From the NCBI GenBank assembly GCA_964558485.1, contig CAZLED010000135.1, positions 1 through 5,206 on the forward strand: a stretch of DNA of 5,206 bases, given 5' to 3'. The first letter of the stretch is position 1; each line of letters begins with the position of its first letter. The position numbers and the translations under genes were made by a program. This DNA is from UMGS1696 sp964558485. GTDB lineage: Bacteria; Bacillota; Clostridia; Oscillospirales; CAG-272. Below are positions 1 to 4,342 of this stretch, in pieces. The notes below the pieces were generated by a model, which saw only the letters and a list, made by a program, of their open reading frames with translations, searched no databases and was not told the DNA's origin.

Positions 1-511
1 AGGCGGCGATGGTGGGACGGTGCTGCAGTCTGTGGACGAATTCTGTGATCTTGAGGTAGCTGGGCCGGAAATCCTGACCCCATTGGGAGACGCAGTGGGC
101 TTCATCGACCGCCACGCAGGCCAGGGGACAGGTGTTCCAGATGGCGCAAAACTCCTCGGACAGCAGTCGTTCGGGTGCCACGTAGATGAGCTTGTAGCGA
201 CCTTCCGCAGCGTTACGGACGGCACGAAGGTATTGCGGATAGGTCAGGGAGCTGTTGATATAGGCTGCCGGGACGCCGGACGCACAAAGCGAAGCCACTT
301 GGTCCTGCATCAGCGAGATCAGCGGCGAGATAACCAATGTCACACCGTCCTGCGAAAGTGCCGGCACCTGGTAGCAAATGGACTTACCTGCACCGGTGGG
401 CATAACGCACAAAACGTCTCGACCGGACAGTATGGCATCCACCACCGCTTCCTGTCCTTCTCGAAACGCATCATACCCGAAATATTGCGAAAGTGCTTCA
501 AACTTGTCCAT
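1..511 (-). CDS. recQ: RecQ-family ATP-dependent DNA helicase, N-terminal 170 residues (3' end beyond window)
   Basis: A superfamily 2 3'-to-5' DNA helicase of the RecQ family, which unwinds DNA during recombination and repair in the cytoplasm. The visible part is most of the first RecA-like domain. Motif 0 is FGYDAFREGQ (residues 11-20), the Walker A motif I is MPTGAGKS (37-44), motif Ia is VISPLISLMQDQV (60-72), motif Ib region is YVAPERL (110-116), motif II is VDEAHC (135-140), and directly after it comes the RecQ aromatic-rich loop VSQWGQDFRP (141-150). The DEAH box plus this loop separates RecQ from other SF2 helicases. The second RecA domain, zinc-binding/RQC and HRDC regions would lie left of base 1, so whether this is a long or short RecQ cannot be told. 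The ATG at 511 places motif 0 at the usual distance from the N terminus; a GGGGGA stretch lies 4 nt before it and an AGGAG further upstream. It has its own promoter at 548-576. Confidence 0.96.
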   Translation of the reverse strand, partial: MDKFEALSQYFGYDAFREGQEAVVDAILSGRDVLCVMPTGAGKSICYQVPALSQDGVTLVISPLISLMQDQVASLCASGVPAAYINSSLTYPQYLRAVRNAAEGRYKLIYVAPERLLSEEFCAIWNTCPLACVAVDEAHCVSQWGQDFRPSYLKITEFVHRLQHRPTIAA

Positions 512-547
512 GTGTCCCCCAAAACTCCTATCATGTAATCTCTATAT

Positions 548-576
548 AGTATACCAGATTTCGACGCAAAAAACAA
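548..576 (-). promoter_or_regulatory. sigma-A type promoter for recQ, overlapping the upstream terminator
   Basis: On the minus strand, TTGTTT (571-576) is followed by a 17-nt spacer and TATACT (548-553), 37 nt before the recQ ATG. Spacing is ideal and the -10 is one base off consensus. The -35 hexamer lies inside the 3' arm of the terminator hairpin that ends the dapB unit, so the two signals share bases. Seen from sequence; activity is inferred. Confidence 0.75.
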
Positions 577-614
577 GAGGCAAAGTCCGGCCAAAACCGC
601 TTTCCCTCTTGTTT
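568..614 (-). terminator. intrinsic terminator of the dapB / TIM-barrel unit
   Basis: The arms 605-614 and 571-580 form a perfect 10-bp inverted repeat (AAACAAGAGG with CCTCTTGTTT). After a C-C mismatch the helix continues with AAAG/CTTT (581+1 onward) and a short CGG/CCG inside. Reading on the minus strand the last arm runs into six T residues (573-568). It starts 4 nt after the TGA stop at 618-620, exactly where a terminator for the upstream unit belongs. On the plus strand no T-run follows, so termination should be one-way. Confidence 0.85.
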
Positions 615-617
615 GCA

Positions 618-1382
618 TCATTTTCCTTCGACCCAGTCCCGCAGTACAGCACTGTCGATGGGCAGCTGCGCCGGACTATCGTTGTGCATGAATTCCAACA
701 ACAGATTGTGATCCCGTCCGGAACCGGATAGAATCTCGATGTATTCCTGCCACCGATCCGTATGTGTCACCAAAGGATGGTGGGTCGCTCCTTCCCAGGA
801 AAACACGTGTACATTGGATACATAGGGCAGTGTGCGCCGCAGCGTGTCTACATTGTATCGGTGATCCCGGTATTGGTTGGGCTGCCAGTACAGACGCAGG
901 GCATCCATAGCCACCTCGTCCACCAACCGCAGCGCACTGTCACAATCATCGGTCAGCGTACCGCCATGGCACTCCAGACTCACGGTCAATCCACTGTTGG
1001 CAGCCCCGCGGCACGCATCCTGCAGCGTAGCCACCACCGCTTGCCGCTCGTCAGCCGAACAGTCGCCGCTGCCCTTTGTTCCCGCCCAGACCCGGACGGT
1101 CTTCGCACCCAGCGCACGGGCACATCCAAGCTCCTGTCGGAATTTTTCGTGAGAAGCTTCCGAAAGATCTCCCGCTCGCCAGTACGAACCATAGGCCACG
1201 GTGCGGATCCCATGGGCAGCGGAAAGGGAACAGGCATCCGCAATGTCCTGGGGAGAATCGGACGGCACATGAACATCCCCACCCCATTCGATCACGGTCA
1301 GCCCACACGTTTCCATTCGTTCACAGATCTCCTCTTTGGAAAGCGGACGAAATGTGACCGAAACCAGTCCCGGTGTCAGCAT
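618..1382 (-). CDS. sugar phosphate isomerase/epimerase-like TIM-barrel protein (AP endonuclease 2 / xylose isomerase-like superfamily)
   Basis: A 254-residue protein with the look of the xylose isomerase-like TIM-barrel superfamily, whose members isomerise or epimerise sugars or inositols, or act as endonuclease IV, usually with a bound metal. Visible marks are the N-terminal strand GLVSVTFRP, the IEWGGDVHV segment (31-39), SLECHGGT (135-142) with a probable metal-binding Glu137, LYWQPNQ (164-170), the strand NVHVFSWEG (190-198) and LLLEFMHND (227-235) with a probable metal-binding Glu230. Length is normal for a single-domain family member. The start at 1382 is chosen because a good ribosome site (GAGGTG, 1389-1394) lies 6 nt upstream and because a longer frame back to 1475 would overlap dapB by about 80 nt and lacks family-like sequence. 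The gene begins 10 nt after the dapB stop, so the two are surely co-transcribed. The substrate cannot be read from sequence and a role in lysine synthesis is not known for this family. Confidence 0.88.
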   Translation of the reverse strand: MLTPGLVSVTFRPLSKEEICERMETCGLTVIEWGGDVHVPSDSPQDIADACSLSAAHGIRTVAYGSYWRAGDLSEASHEKFRQELGCARALGAKTVRVWAGTKGSGDCSADERQAVVATLQDACRGAANSGLTVSLECHGGTLTDDCDSALRLVDEVAMDALRLYWQPNQYRDHRYNVDTLRRTLPYVSNVHVFSWEGATHHPLVTHTDRWQEYIEILSGSGRDHNLLLEFMHNDSPAQLPIDSAVLRDWVEGK

Positions 1383-1388
1383 AGGCCA

Positions 1389-1394
1389 CACCTC
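1389..1394 (-). promoter_or_regulatory. ribosome binding site that fixes the start of the TIM-barrel gene
   Basis: GAGGTG on the minus strand lies 6 nt before the ATG at 1382. Its first two bases are part of the dapB TGA stop (1393-1395), so the downstream gene's ribosome site is embedded in the dapB stop. This suggests translational coupling and argues against the longer upstream start. Confidence 0.7.
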
Positions 1395-2154
1395 ACAGCA
1401 TATCCCGGCACACGTCTGCCATGGTGTAGAACCCCGGCTCCCGCTTGGCCAGATACAATGCCGCCTTGATGGCACCTACGGCAAACAGATCCCGGCTCCC
1501 GGCACTGTGAGACAGCTTGATCACCTCATCCGTTCCGGCAAAGATCACCTCGTGTTCGCCTACAATGGTGCCGCCACGGATGCTGGCAATGCCAATTTCC
1601 TTCTTGTCCCGTGCCTGGCGAACGCTGTGCCGGTCATAGACAAAGGTGCTGTCTCCATCTCGACCTTCGGCTGCTGCTTCGGCCAACATGAGTGCGGTAC
1701 CACTGGGAGCGTCCAGCTTCTTATTGTGGTGCATTTCCAACACTTCGATGTCGTAATCTTCACCCAACACGGCGGCGGTCTTCTTCACCAGTTCGGAGAG
1801 CAAATTGATGCCCAGTGACATATTCCGTGAGTGGAGCACCGGAATGGTCTCAGCGGCATCGTGGATCTTTGCGGTTTCCTCGTCGGTGTGGCCGGTGGTG
1901 CAGATGACCGTAGGAATGTGGTTTGCCGCAGCATAGTCCAGCAGTGCCGGGGCCACCGTATGGTAGGAGCAGTCGATGATCACGTCAGGCGCAGCTTCCA
2001 CGGCCGCAAAGCTTGTCCAGATGGGGAAGGACGCTCCAGCCACGGGATTTACGTCCACGCCGCCCACGATGGTCATGTCGTCCCGGTCGCCCACCAGCCG
2101 TGCAATGGTCGAACAAAGCCGCCCGGATGCGCCGGATAATAAAATATGTAACAT
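1393..2154 (-). CDS. dapB: 4-hydroxy-tetrahydrodipicolinate reductase DapB
   Basis: Cytoplasmic enzyme that reduces the DapA product with NAD(P)H to tetrahydrodipicolinate in diaminopimelate/lysine synthesis. The 253 residues match the usual DapB size. The N-terminal Rossmann fold has GASGRLC (8-14) in place of the usual GxxGxxG, with a cysteine at the third glycine, and the acidic residue after strand 2 is Asp34 in GGVD. CTTG (85-88) and NMSLGIN (111-117) are the conserved linker and hinge signatures. The DapB signature EMHHNKKLDAPSGTA (140-154) carries the catalytic His142 and Lys146, equivalent to E. coli His159 and Lys163. SIRGGTIVGEHEV (191-203) is the conserved C-terminal region. The start at 2154 has an AAGGAAGGGA ribosome site about 9 nt upstream. 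It is separated from dapA by a repeat-bearing gap of 275 nt and followed at 10 nt by the TIM-barrel gene. Confidence 0.96.
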   Translation of the reverse strand: MLHILLSGASGRLCSTIARLVGDRDDMTIVGGVDVNPVAGASFPIWTSFAAVEAAPDVIIDCSYHTVAPALLDYAAANHIPTVICTTGHTDEETAKIHDAAETIPVLHSRNMSLGINLLSELVKKTAAVLGEDYDIEVLEMHHNKKLDAPSGTALMLAEAAAEGRDGDSTFVYDRHSVRQARDKKEIGIASIRGGTIVGEHEVIFAGTDEVIKLSHSAGSRDLFAVGAIKAALYLAKREPGFYTMADVCRDML

Positions 2155-2175
2155 TTGAATTTATCCCTTCCTTTT

Positions 2176-2210
2176 GTAAGGCAGAGGTCAGAAGTTAGAT
2201 GGCAGAAGTC
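2176..2210 (+). repeat. degenerate heptamer tandem array, copy 1 (upstream of dapB)
   Basis: Five consecutive 7-nt units: GTAAGGC, AGAGGTC, AGAAGTT, AGATGGC, AGAAGTC. The units share an AGARGTC-like consensus with arrays at 2399-2432, 3659-3693 and 4158-4185. It ends only about 20 nt before the dapB start, close to the ribosome site. The period of 7 is read directly from the sequence. Confidence 0.75.
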
Positions 2211-2352
2211 GGGTGCAAGGCGAACGTGTGTTTTGCGCCATGGGTGTCACTACAAAAACGATCTATGCAAAAGAAATGTATACCCACATCAATATCGGTC
2301 GATTTTCTGAATATCTTACCTGTGACCTCAGCCTTCAGATTTTGCGTATCAC
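2211..2352. other. middle of the dapA-dapB spacer, no gene seen
   Basis: Non-coding spacer between the two heptamer arrays. It has one modest hairpin near 2219-2240 (GGCG paired with CGCC) and, on the minus strand around 2310-2340, segments such as TGAGGTC that look like decayed heptamers. No convincing promoter for dapB and no small gene with a ribosome site were found. Together with the flanking arrays it makes up an unusually long gap for two genes of one pathway operon. Confidence 0.5.
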
Positions 2353-2403
2353 ATGAGAGAGGTGGTTATCTCCACTATCCAGCTTCAAAACATCCTCTCT
2401 CAT
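2353..2403 (-). repeat. stem-loop just downstream of dapA
   Basis: A perfect 10-bp inverted repeat (ATGAGAGAGG 2353-2362 with CCTCTCTCAT 2394-2403) encloses 31 nt, which include a nested small hairpin GTGG/CCAC. It begins 27 nt past the dapA stop on the minus strand. No T-run follows, so it is not a typical intrinsic terminator. It could protect the 3' end of the dapA message or be an RNA processing site; both are inferences. Confidence 0.6.
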
Positions 2404-2432
2404 CTGACCTCTGCATTCTGATCTCTGACTTA
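2399..2432 (-). repeat. degenerate heptamer tandem array, copy 2 (overlaps the dapA stop codon)
   Basis: Read on the minus strand from the dapA stop: TAAGTC, AGAGATC, AGAATGC, AGAGGTC, AGATGAG. The first partial unit includes the TAA stop itself (2430-2432). It runs in the opposite direction to the array at 2176-2210, so the two bracket the spacer as an imperfect inverted pair. Confidence 0.7.
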
Positions 2433-3332
2433 GTGCAAGATCCCCACTTCCCGCAGTGCTTCCACCAGAACGGCCTTGTTTTTGTCGTCCATTTCGCACA
2501 GAGGGAGACGCATGGCATCGCTGCACAGGCCCATGAGACCGCAGGCAGTCTTTACCGGAATGGGGTTGACCTCGATGAACAGGGCATTGATGAGCTTCAG
2601 AAGCTGCAGCTGCAGGTCTCTGGAACCAACAACGTCGCCTTCGAAATATTTGGCGCAGATATCGTGGGTTTCCTTGGGCAGGACGTTGGACAGCACAGAG
2701 ATGACGCCACGGCCGCCCAGGGACAGGATGGGTACGATCTGGTCATCGTTGCCGCTGTAGACGGTCAGAGAATCGGAAAGCTCGGCGGCGATCTCGGCGA
2801 TCTGGCTCATGTTACCGGAAGCCTCTTTGGTAGCGACGATGCGTTCGTGCTTCGCCAGCTCCCGATAGACGGACAGTGGGATATTGACGCCGGTACGAGA
2901 CGGAACGTTGTAGAGGATGATGGGCTTATTGGTGCGGTCTGCGGTGTCCAGGAAGGATTTGATGAGACCCTTGGGTGTTGCTTTGTTGTAGTAGGGCGTG
3001 ACCAGCAGCAGGGCATCGGCGCCTACATCGCAAGCATATTGGGACAGGGAATAGGCGTATTCGGTGTCGTTGGAACCGGTACCGGCGATCATGGGCACAC
3101 GACCGGCGATCTTTTCTACAGCGAAGCGGATGCACTGCCGGTGTTCCTCGTCGGTCAAGGTGGAGCCTTCGCCGGTGGTACCGCAAATGACCAGGGCATC
3201 AACGCCGCCGTCTATTTGCCAATCGATAAGTCTGCCGAATGCGTCATAGTCCACGCCGCCGTCCTTGCCAAAGGGTGTGACCAGCGCCGTTGCAGCACCT
3301 GTGAAAATGATATCCTTCTGAAATGTAGCCAT
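2430..3332 (-). CDS. dapA: 4-hydroxy-tetrahydrodipicolinate synthase DapA
   Basis: Cytoplasmic class I aldolase that condenses pyruvate with aspartate semialdehyde, the first committed step of diaminopimelate/lysine synthesis. The 300-residue length is typical of the DHDPS/NAL family. Catalytic residues are all present: Thr52-Thr53 in GTTGEGSTL (51-59), Tyr115 in TPYYNK (112-117), Tyr141 in YNVPSRTG (141-148), Arg146 in the same segment, and the Schiff-base Lys169 in KEASGN (169-174). These line up with E. coli Thr44/45, Tyr107, Tyr133, Arg138 and Lys161 at a constant offset of 8. SGNDD (193-197) and EVNPIPVK (254-261) are further family marks. AAGGAG (3343-3348) lies 10 nt before the chosen ATG at 3332; a nearer ATG at the same site is out of frame. 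It is the first gene after the lysine riboswitch but 420 nt from its terminator. Confidence 0.97.
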   Translation of the reverse strand: MATFQKDIIFTGAATALVTPFGKDGGVDYDAFGRLIDWQIDGGVDALVICGTTGEGSTLTDEEHRQCIRFAVEKIAGRVPMIAGTGSNDTEYAYSLSQYACDVGADALLLVTPYYNKATPKGLIKSFLDTADRTNKPIILYNVPSRTGVNIPLSVYRELAKHERIVATKEASGNMSQIAEIAAELSDSLTVYSGNDDQIVPILSLGGRGVISVLSNVLPKETHDICAKYFEGDVVGSRDLQLQLLKLINALFIEVNPIPVKTACGLMGLCSDAMRLPLCEMDDKNKAVLVEALREVGILH

Positions 3333-3373
3333 TGCATATATTCTCCTTTTCGTGATTGTGTATTTGGGTTTGG

Positions 3374-3403
3374 TTTATAGTAGTACGAGGTTACGCTTGT
3401 CAT
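3374..3403 (-). promoter_or_regulatory. possible internal promoter close to dapA
   Basis: On the minus strand ATGACA (3398-3403), an 18-nt spacer and TATAAA (3374-3379), about 40 nt before the dapA ATG. Each box is one or two bases off consensus. The -10 lies in a GTACTACTAT sequence that recurs upstream of queA. If active it would transcribe dapA without passing the riboswitch. Confidence 0.4.
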
Positions 3404-3418
3404 TCCCGTCACCATGTA

Positions 3419-3459
3419 GGGAACAGCACATTATGTGCGCTTGACCGTTCCTGCGGCAG
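3419..3459. repeat. nested palindromic intergenic element
   Basis: GGAAC (3420-3424) pairs with GTTCC (3447-3451) around a near-perfect palindrome GCACAT-T-ATGTGC (3426-3438), and a second small palindrome CTGC-G-GCAG (3451-3459) abuts it. Such dense palindromy in a spacer is typical of small dispersed repeat elements, but whether it is repeated in the genome cannot be seen here. Confidence 0.5.
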
Positions 3460-3471
3460 CTCACCAATGTG

Positions 3472-3509
3472 GTAGTACAAGACAAACGGGCGAAGAGACG
3501 ATCGCTTTC
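3472..3509 (+). repeat. outer inverted repeat, left arm
   Basis: Begins GTAGTACAAGAC (3472-3483), a perfect 12-bp match to the reverse complement of 4292-4303. The similarity continues with small gaps through GGG, GAAGAG and GCTTTC, so about 36 nt are shared with the right arm at 4268-4303. A third, shorter relative (GTAGTACGAGG) begins at 3380 in the same orientation. Confidence 0.6.
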
Positions 3510-3535
3510 GAGGAAGCTCCGTAAAGCTTTTGCCG

Positions 3536-3544
3536 ATTATAGCA
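3536..3544 (-). promoter_or_regulatory. possible extended -10 promoter in the riboswitch-dapA spacer
   Basis: On the minus strand TGCTATAAT gives a consensus TATAAT (3536-3541) with the TGn extension (3542-3544). The -35 at 17 nt (CTGTCT) is poor, as is common for extended -10 promoters. It would start a leader of about 200 nt to dapA, downstream of the riboswitch terminator. Confidence 0.4.
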
Positions 3545-3565
3545 ATTACGTTGGTTGCAGACAGG

Positions 3566-3616
3566 GCGTACCCGATCTGGTTCCAGCGGTGTCAGCGTCG
3601 GGTTGCTGGGGTACGC
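3566..3616. repeat. competing hairpins in the dapA leader
   Basis: GCGTACCC (3566-3573) pairs perfectly with GGGTACGC (3609-3616), and CCAGC (3583-3587) with GCTGG (3605-3609). An alternative helix ACCCGA (3570-3575) with TCGGGT (3598-3603), plus a local CTGG/CCAG hairpin (3577-3586), uses some of the same bases, so the two folds exclude each other. It matches no RNA class that I recognise. Confidence 0.5.
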
Positions 3617-3620
3617 AAAT

Positions 3621-3711
3621 GTTACAAATCATTTGAAATAGCGAAGCTATTTCTACAACACTTCTGACTTCTGCCTTTTGACCTCTGACTTCTGAATATG
3701 CCCAGCACGAC
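3621..3711 (+). repeat. inner inverted repeat, left arm (91 bp)
   Basis: Aligns along its full length with the reverse complement of 4140-4223. From the outside in: GTTA, ATCATT, a hairpin GAAATAGC-GAA-GCTATTTC (3635-3653), CACTTCTGAC, the heptamer array, TTCTG, TGCC and ACGAC. The only length difference from the right arm is one heptamer (91 versus 84 bp). This pair encloses the riboswitch, its promoter and its terminator. Confidence 0.8.
3659..3693 (-). repeat. heptamer tandem array, copy 3 (inside left arm)
   Basis: Five units on the minus strand: AGAAGTC, AGAGGTC, AAAAGGC, AGAAGTC, AGAAGTG. Runs opposite to copy 4 at 4158-4185, as expected from the inverted arms. Confidence 0.8.
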
Positions 3712-3751
3712 TTCTTTTTTCCTACGTCTGCTGTGAAATTTCAAAAAATAT

Positions 3752-3775
3752 AAAAAACCGGCTTGCAAACCGGCT
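3752..3775 (-). terminator. intrinsic terminator of the lysine riboswitch
   Basis: On the minus strand AGCCGGTT (3768-3775) pairs with AGCCGGTT-side bases 3756-3763 as an 8-bp helix with two G-U pairs and a TGCA loop, followed by six T residues (3757-3752) and a further T-rich stretch. It lies 49 nt after the aptamer, the usual place for the expression platform of a termination-type L-box. Confidence 0.85.
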
Positions 3776-3791
3776 AACTGTGTACTATAAT
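3763..3791 (+). promoter_or_regulatory. possible antisense promoter facing into the riboswitch
   Basis: On the plus strand TTGCAA (3763-3768), a 17-nt spacer and a consensus TATAAT (3786-3791). It would make an RNA antisense to the L-box. The -35 sits in the palindromic terminator loop and the AT-rich -10 in the platform hairpin, so the match could be chance. Confidence 0.35.
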
Positions 3792-3825
3792 ATAGGTATG
3801 CCGAAAAGCGATACCACATACACAG
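3778..3825 (-). other. riboswitch linker hairpin between aptamer and terminator
   Basis: On the minus strand CTGTGTA (3819-3825) pairs perfectly with TACACAG (3778-3784), and inside it GGTAT (3811-3815) pairs with ATACC (3795-3799). Its outer strand overlaps the 3' strand of aptamer helix P1 by two bases and it ends 2 nt before the terminator, so it may take part in the switch. Confidence 0.6.
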
Positions 3826-4022
3826 ATAGCTCTCCACTCTCCGCAAGCGCCAGAGTGACAGTACGTCGTCTATTCGACAAGCGTCCCAGACCCATCGGCA
3901 GTCCCACCGACAGACCTTCGGCACCTCTCGCCTTTTCCCGTTTTCCTATTTCCGGGGTATTTCCGGAACGGGCAGACTGACCCATCCGAAAACGGCTACT
4001 GATCGGAGATGCTCCTCTATCC
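3824..4022 (-). ncRNA. lysine riboswitch (L-box) aptamer
   Basis: A 199-nt lysine-sensing RNA on the minus strand. Helix P1 pairs GGATAG (4017-4022) with CTATCT (3824-3829). The conserved core is visible: AGAGG after P1, AGTA (3997-4000), GGTGCCGAAGG (3915-3925), CTGTCAC (3855-3861), and GGAGAGCTATC closing the RNA. Helix P2 has an 8-bp segment CCGTTTTC/GAAAACGG (3988-3995 with 3938-3945), and P5 is CACTCT/AGAGTG (3853-3858 with 3835-3840). Known members bind lysine and cause early termination of lysine synthesis or transport genes. Here it precedes dapA on the same strand with its own promoter (4077-4105) and terminator (3752-3775). It is enclosed by inverted repeats and separated from dapA by 420 nt, which is longer than usual. 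Confidence 0.95.
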
Positions 4023-4044
4023 TATTTTATGTGCGATCGAACCG

Positions 4045-4074
4045 GGATGTTCCCAACGTCCTTCGTGTACATCC
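4045..4074 (-). other. 5' leader stem-loop ahead of the aptamer
   Basis: GGATGT (4069-4074) pairs perfectly with ACATCC (4045-4050) on the minus strand, at or next to the predicted transcript start near 4070. It is not part of the L-box consensus. It may stabilise the 5' end of the leader, if the transcript starts early enough to contain both arms. Confidence 0.45.
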
Positions 4075-4076
4075 AT

Positions 4077-4105
4077 ATCATATCACGATTTGATGCTTTT
4101 GTCAA
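4077..4105 (-). promoter_or_regulatory. promoter of the lysine riboswitch / dapA transcript
   Basis: On the minus strand a perfect TTGACA (4100-4105), a 17-nt spacer and TATGAT (4077-4082). The transcript would start near 4070, about 50 nt before helix P1. It is the best sigma-A promoter in the window. Confidence 0.9.
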
Positions 4106-4139
4106 TTCCCTTCGACAAAATTTTTCAACAAATTTAAAG

Positions 4140-4223
4140 GTCGTACTTGGCAAATGCAGAAGTTAGAAGTCAGAGGTCAGAAGTGTGGTGGAAATAGCTT
4201 CGCTATTTTGAATGATGTATAAC
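4140..4223 (-). repeat. inner inverted repeat, right arm (84 bp)
   Basis: Reverse-complement partner of 3621-3711, with the same order of parts: GTTA and ATCATT at the outer end, the hairpin AAATAGC-TTC-GCTATTT (4192-4208), the heptamers (4158-4185), then TGCC and ACGAC at the inner end. It carries four heptamers where the left arm has five. Scattered substitutions show that the copies have diverged. Confidence 0.8.
4158..4185 (+). repeat. heptamer tandem array, copy 4 (inside right arm)
   Basis: Four units on the plus strand: AGAAGTT, AGAAGTC, AGAGGTC, AGAAGTG. Same family as the other three arrays. Confidence 0.8.
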
Positions 4224-4342
4224 GTGAAGCTGGAACGGGAAGATAACAGGATAAACGTTGTCGTAGGGAAAGCCACGTACTCTTCCCAAACGTCTTGTAC
4301 TACTATGAATAAACAACCAAAAGAAAGGCTGAAAAAAGAAGA
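4224..4342 (+). other. queA upstream spacer
   Basis: Non-coding stretch before queA. It contains the right outer repeat arm and a GGGAA/TTCCC hairpin (4266-4286). No promoter with both boxes in good form was found; a weak TATGAA at 4304-4309 is the best -10 candidate. The ribosome site of queA is also weak: AGAAAGG lies about 14 nt before the ATG. Confidence 0.5.
4268..4303 (-). repeat. outer inverted repeat, right arm
   Basis: Reverse-complement partner of 3472-3509, with a perfect 12-bp end (4292-4303) and gapped similarity further in. The same GTACTACTAT-AA sequence also appears on the minus strand just upstream of dapA (3374-3386), so dapA and queA share an upstream sequence. Confidence 0.6.

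Noticed and set aside
1383..1475. Upstream extension of the TIM-barrel gene to a start at 1475
   Set aside because: It would overlap dapB by about 80 nt; the extra residues look like out-of-frame dapB. The start at 1382 has a well-placed ribosome site.
2290..2315. Promoter for dapB (TTGATG with an AT-rich segment downstream)
   Set aside because: No acceptable -10 hexamer at 16-18 nt spacing.
2199..3380. 393-codon open frame on the plus strand
   Set aside because: It is the antisense shadow of dapA, whose catalytic residues are all intact on the other strand, and the translation shows no recognisable domain.
3413..3560. T-box leader upstream of dapA
   Set aside because: A structured leader was considered, but the conserved T-box AGGGTGGNACCGCG sequence is absent.
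3785..3985. Short open frames on both strands over the riboswitch
   Set aside because: The bases are explained by the L-box aptamer, and no ribosome site supports either frame.
3472..4303. Insertion sequence with a transposase
   Set aside because: The inverted repeats suggest an element, but no transposase-like frame and no clear target duplication are present; recorded as repeats only.
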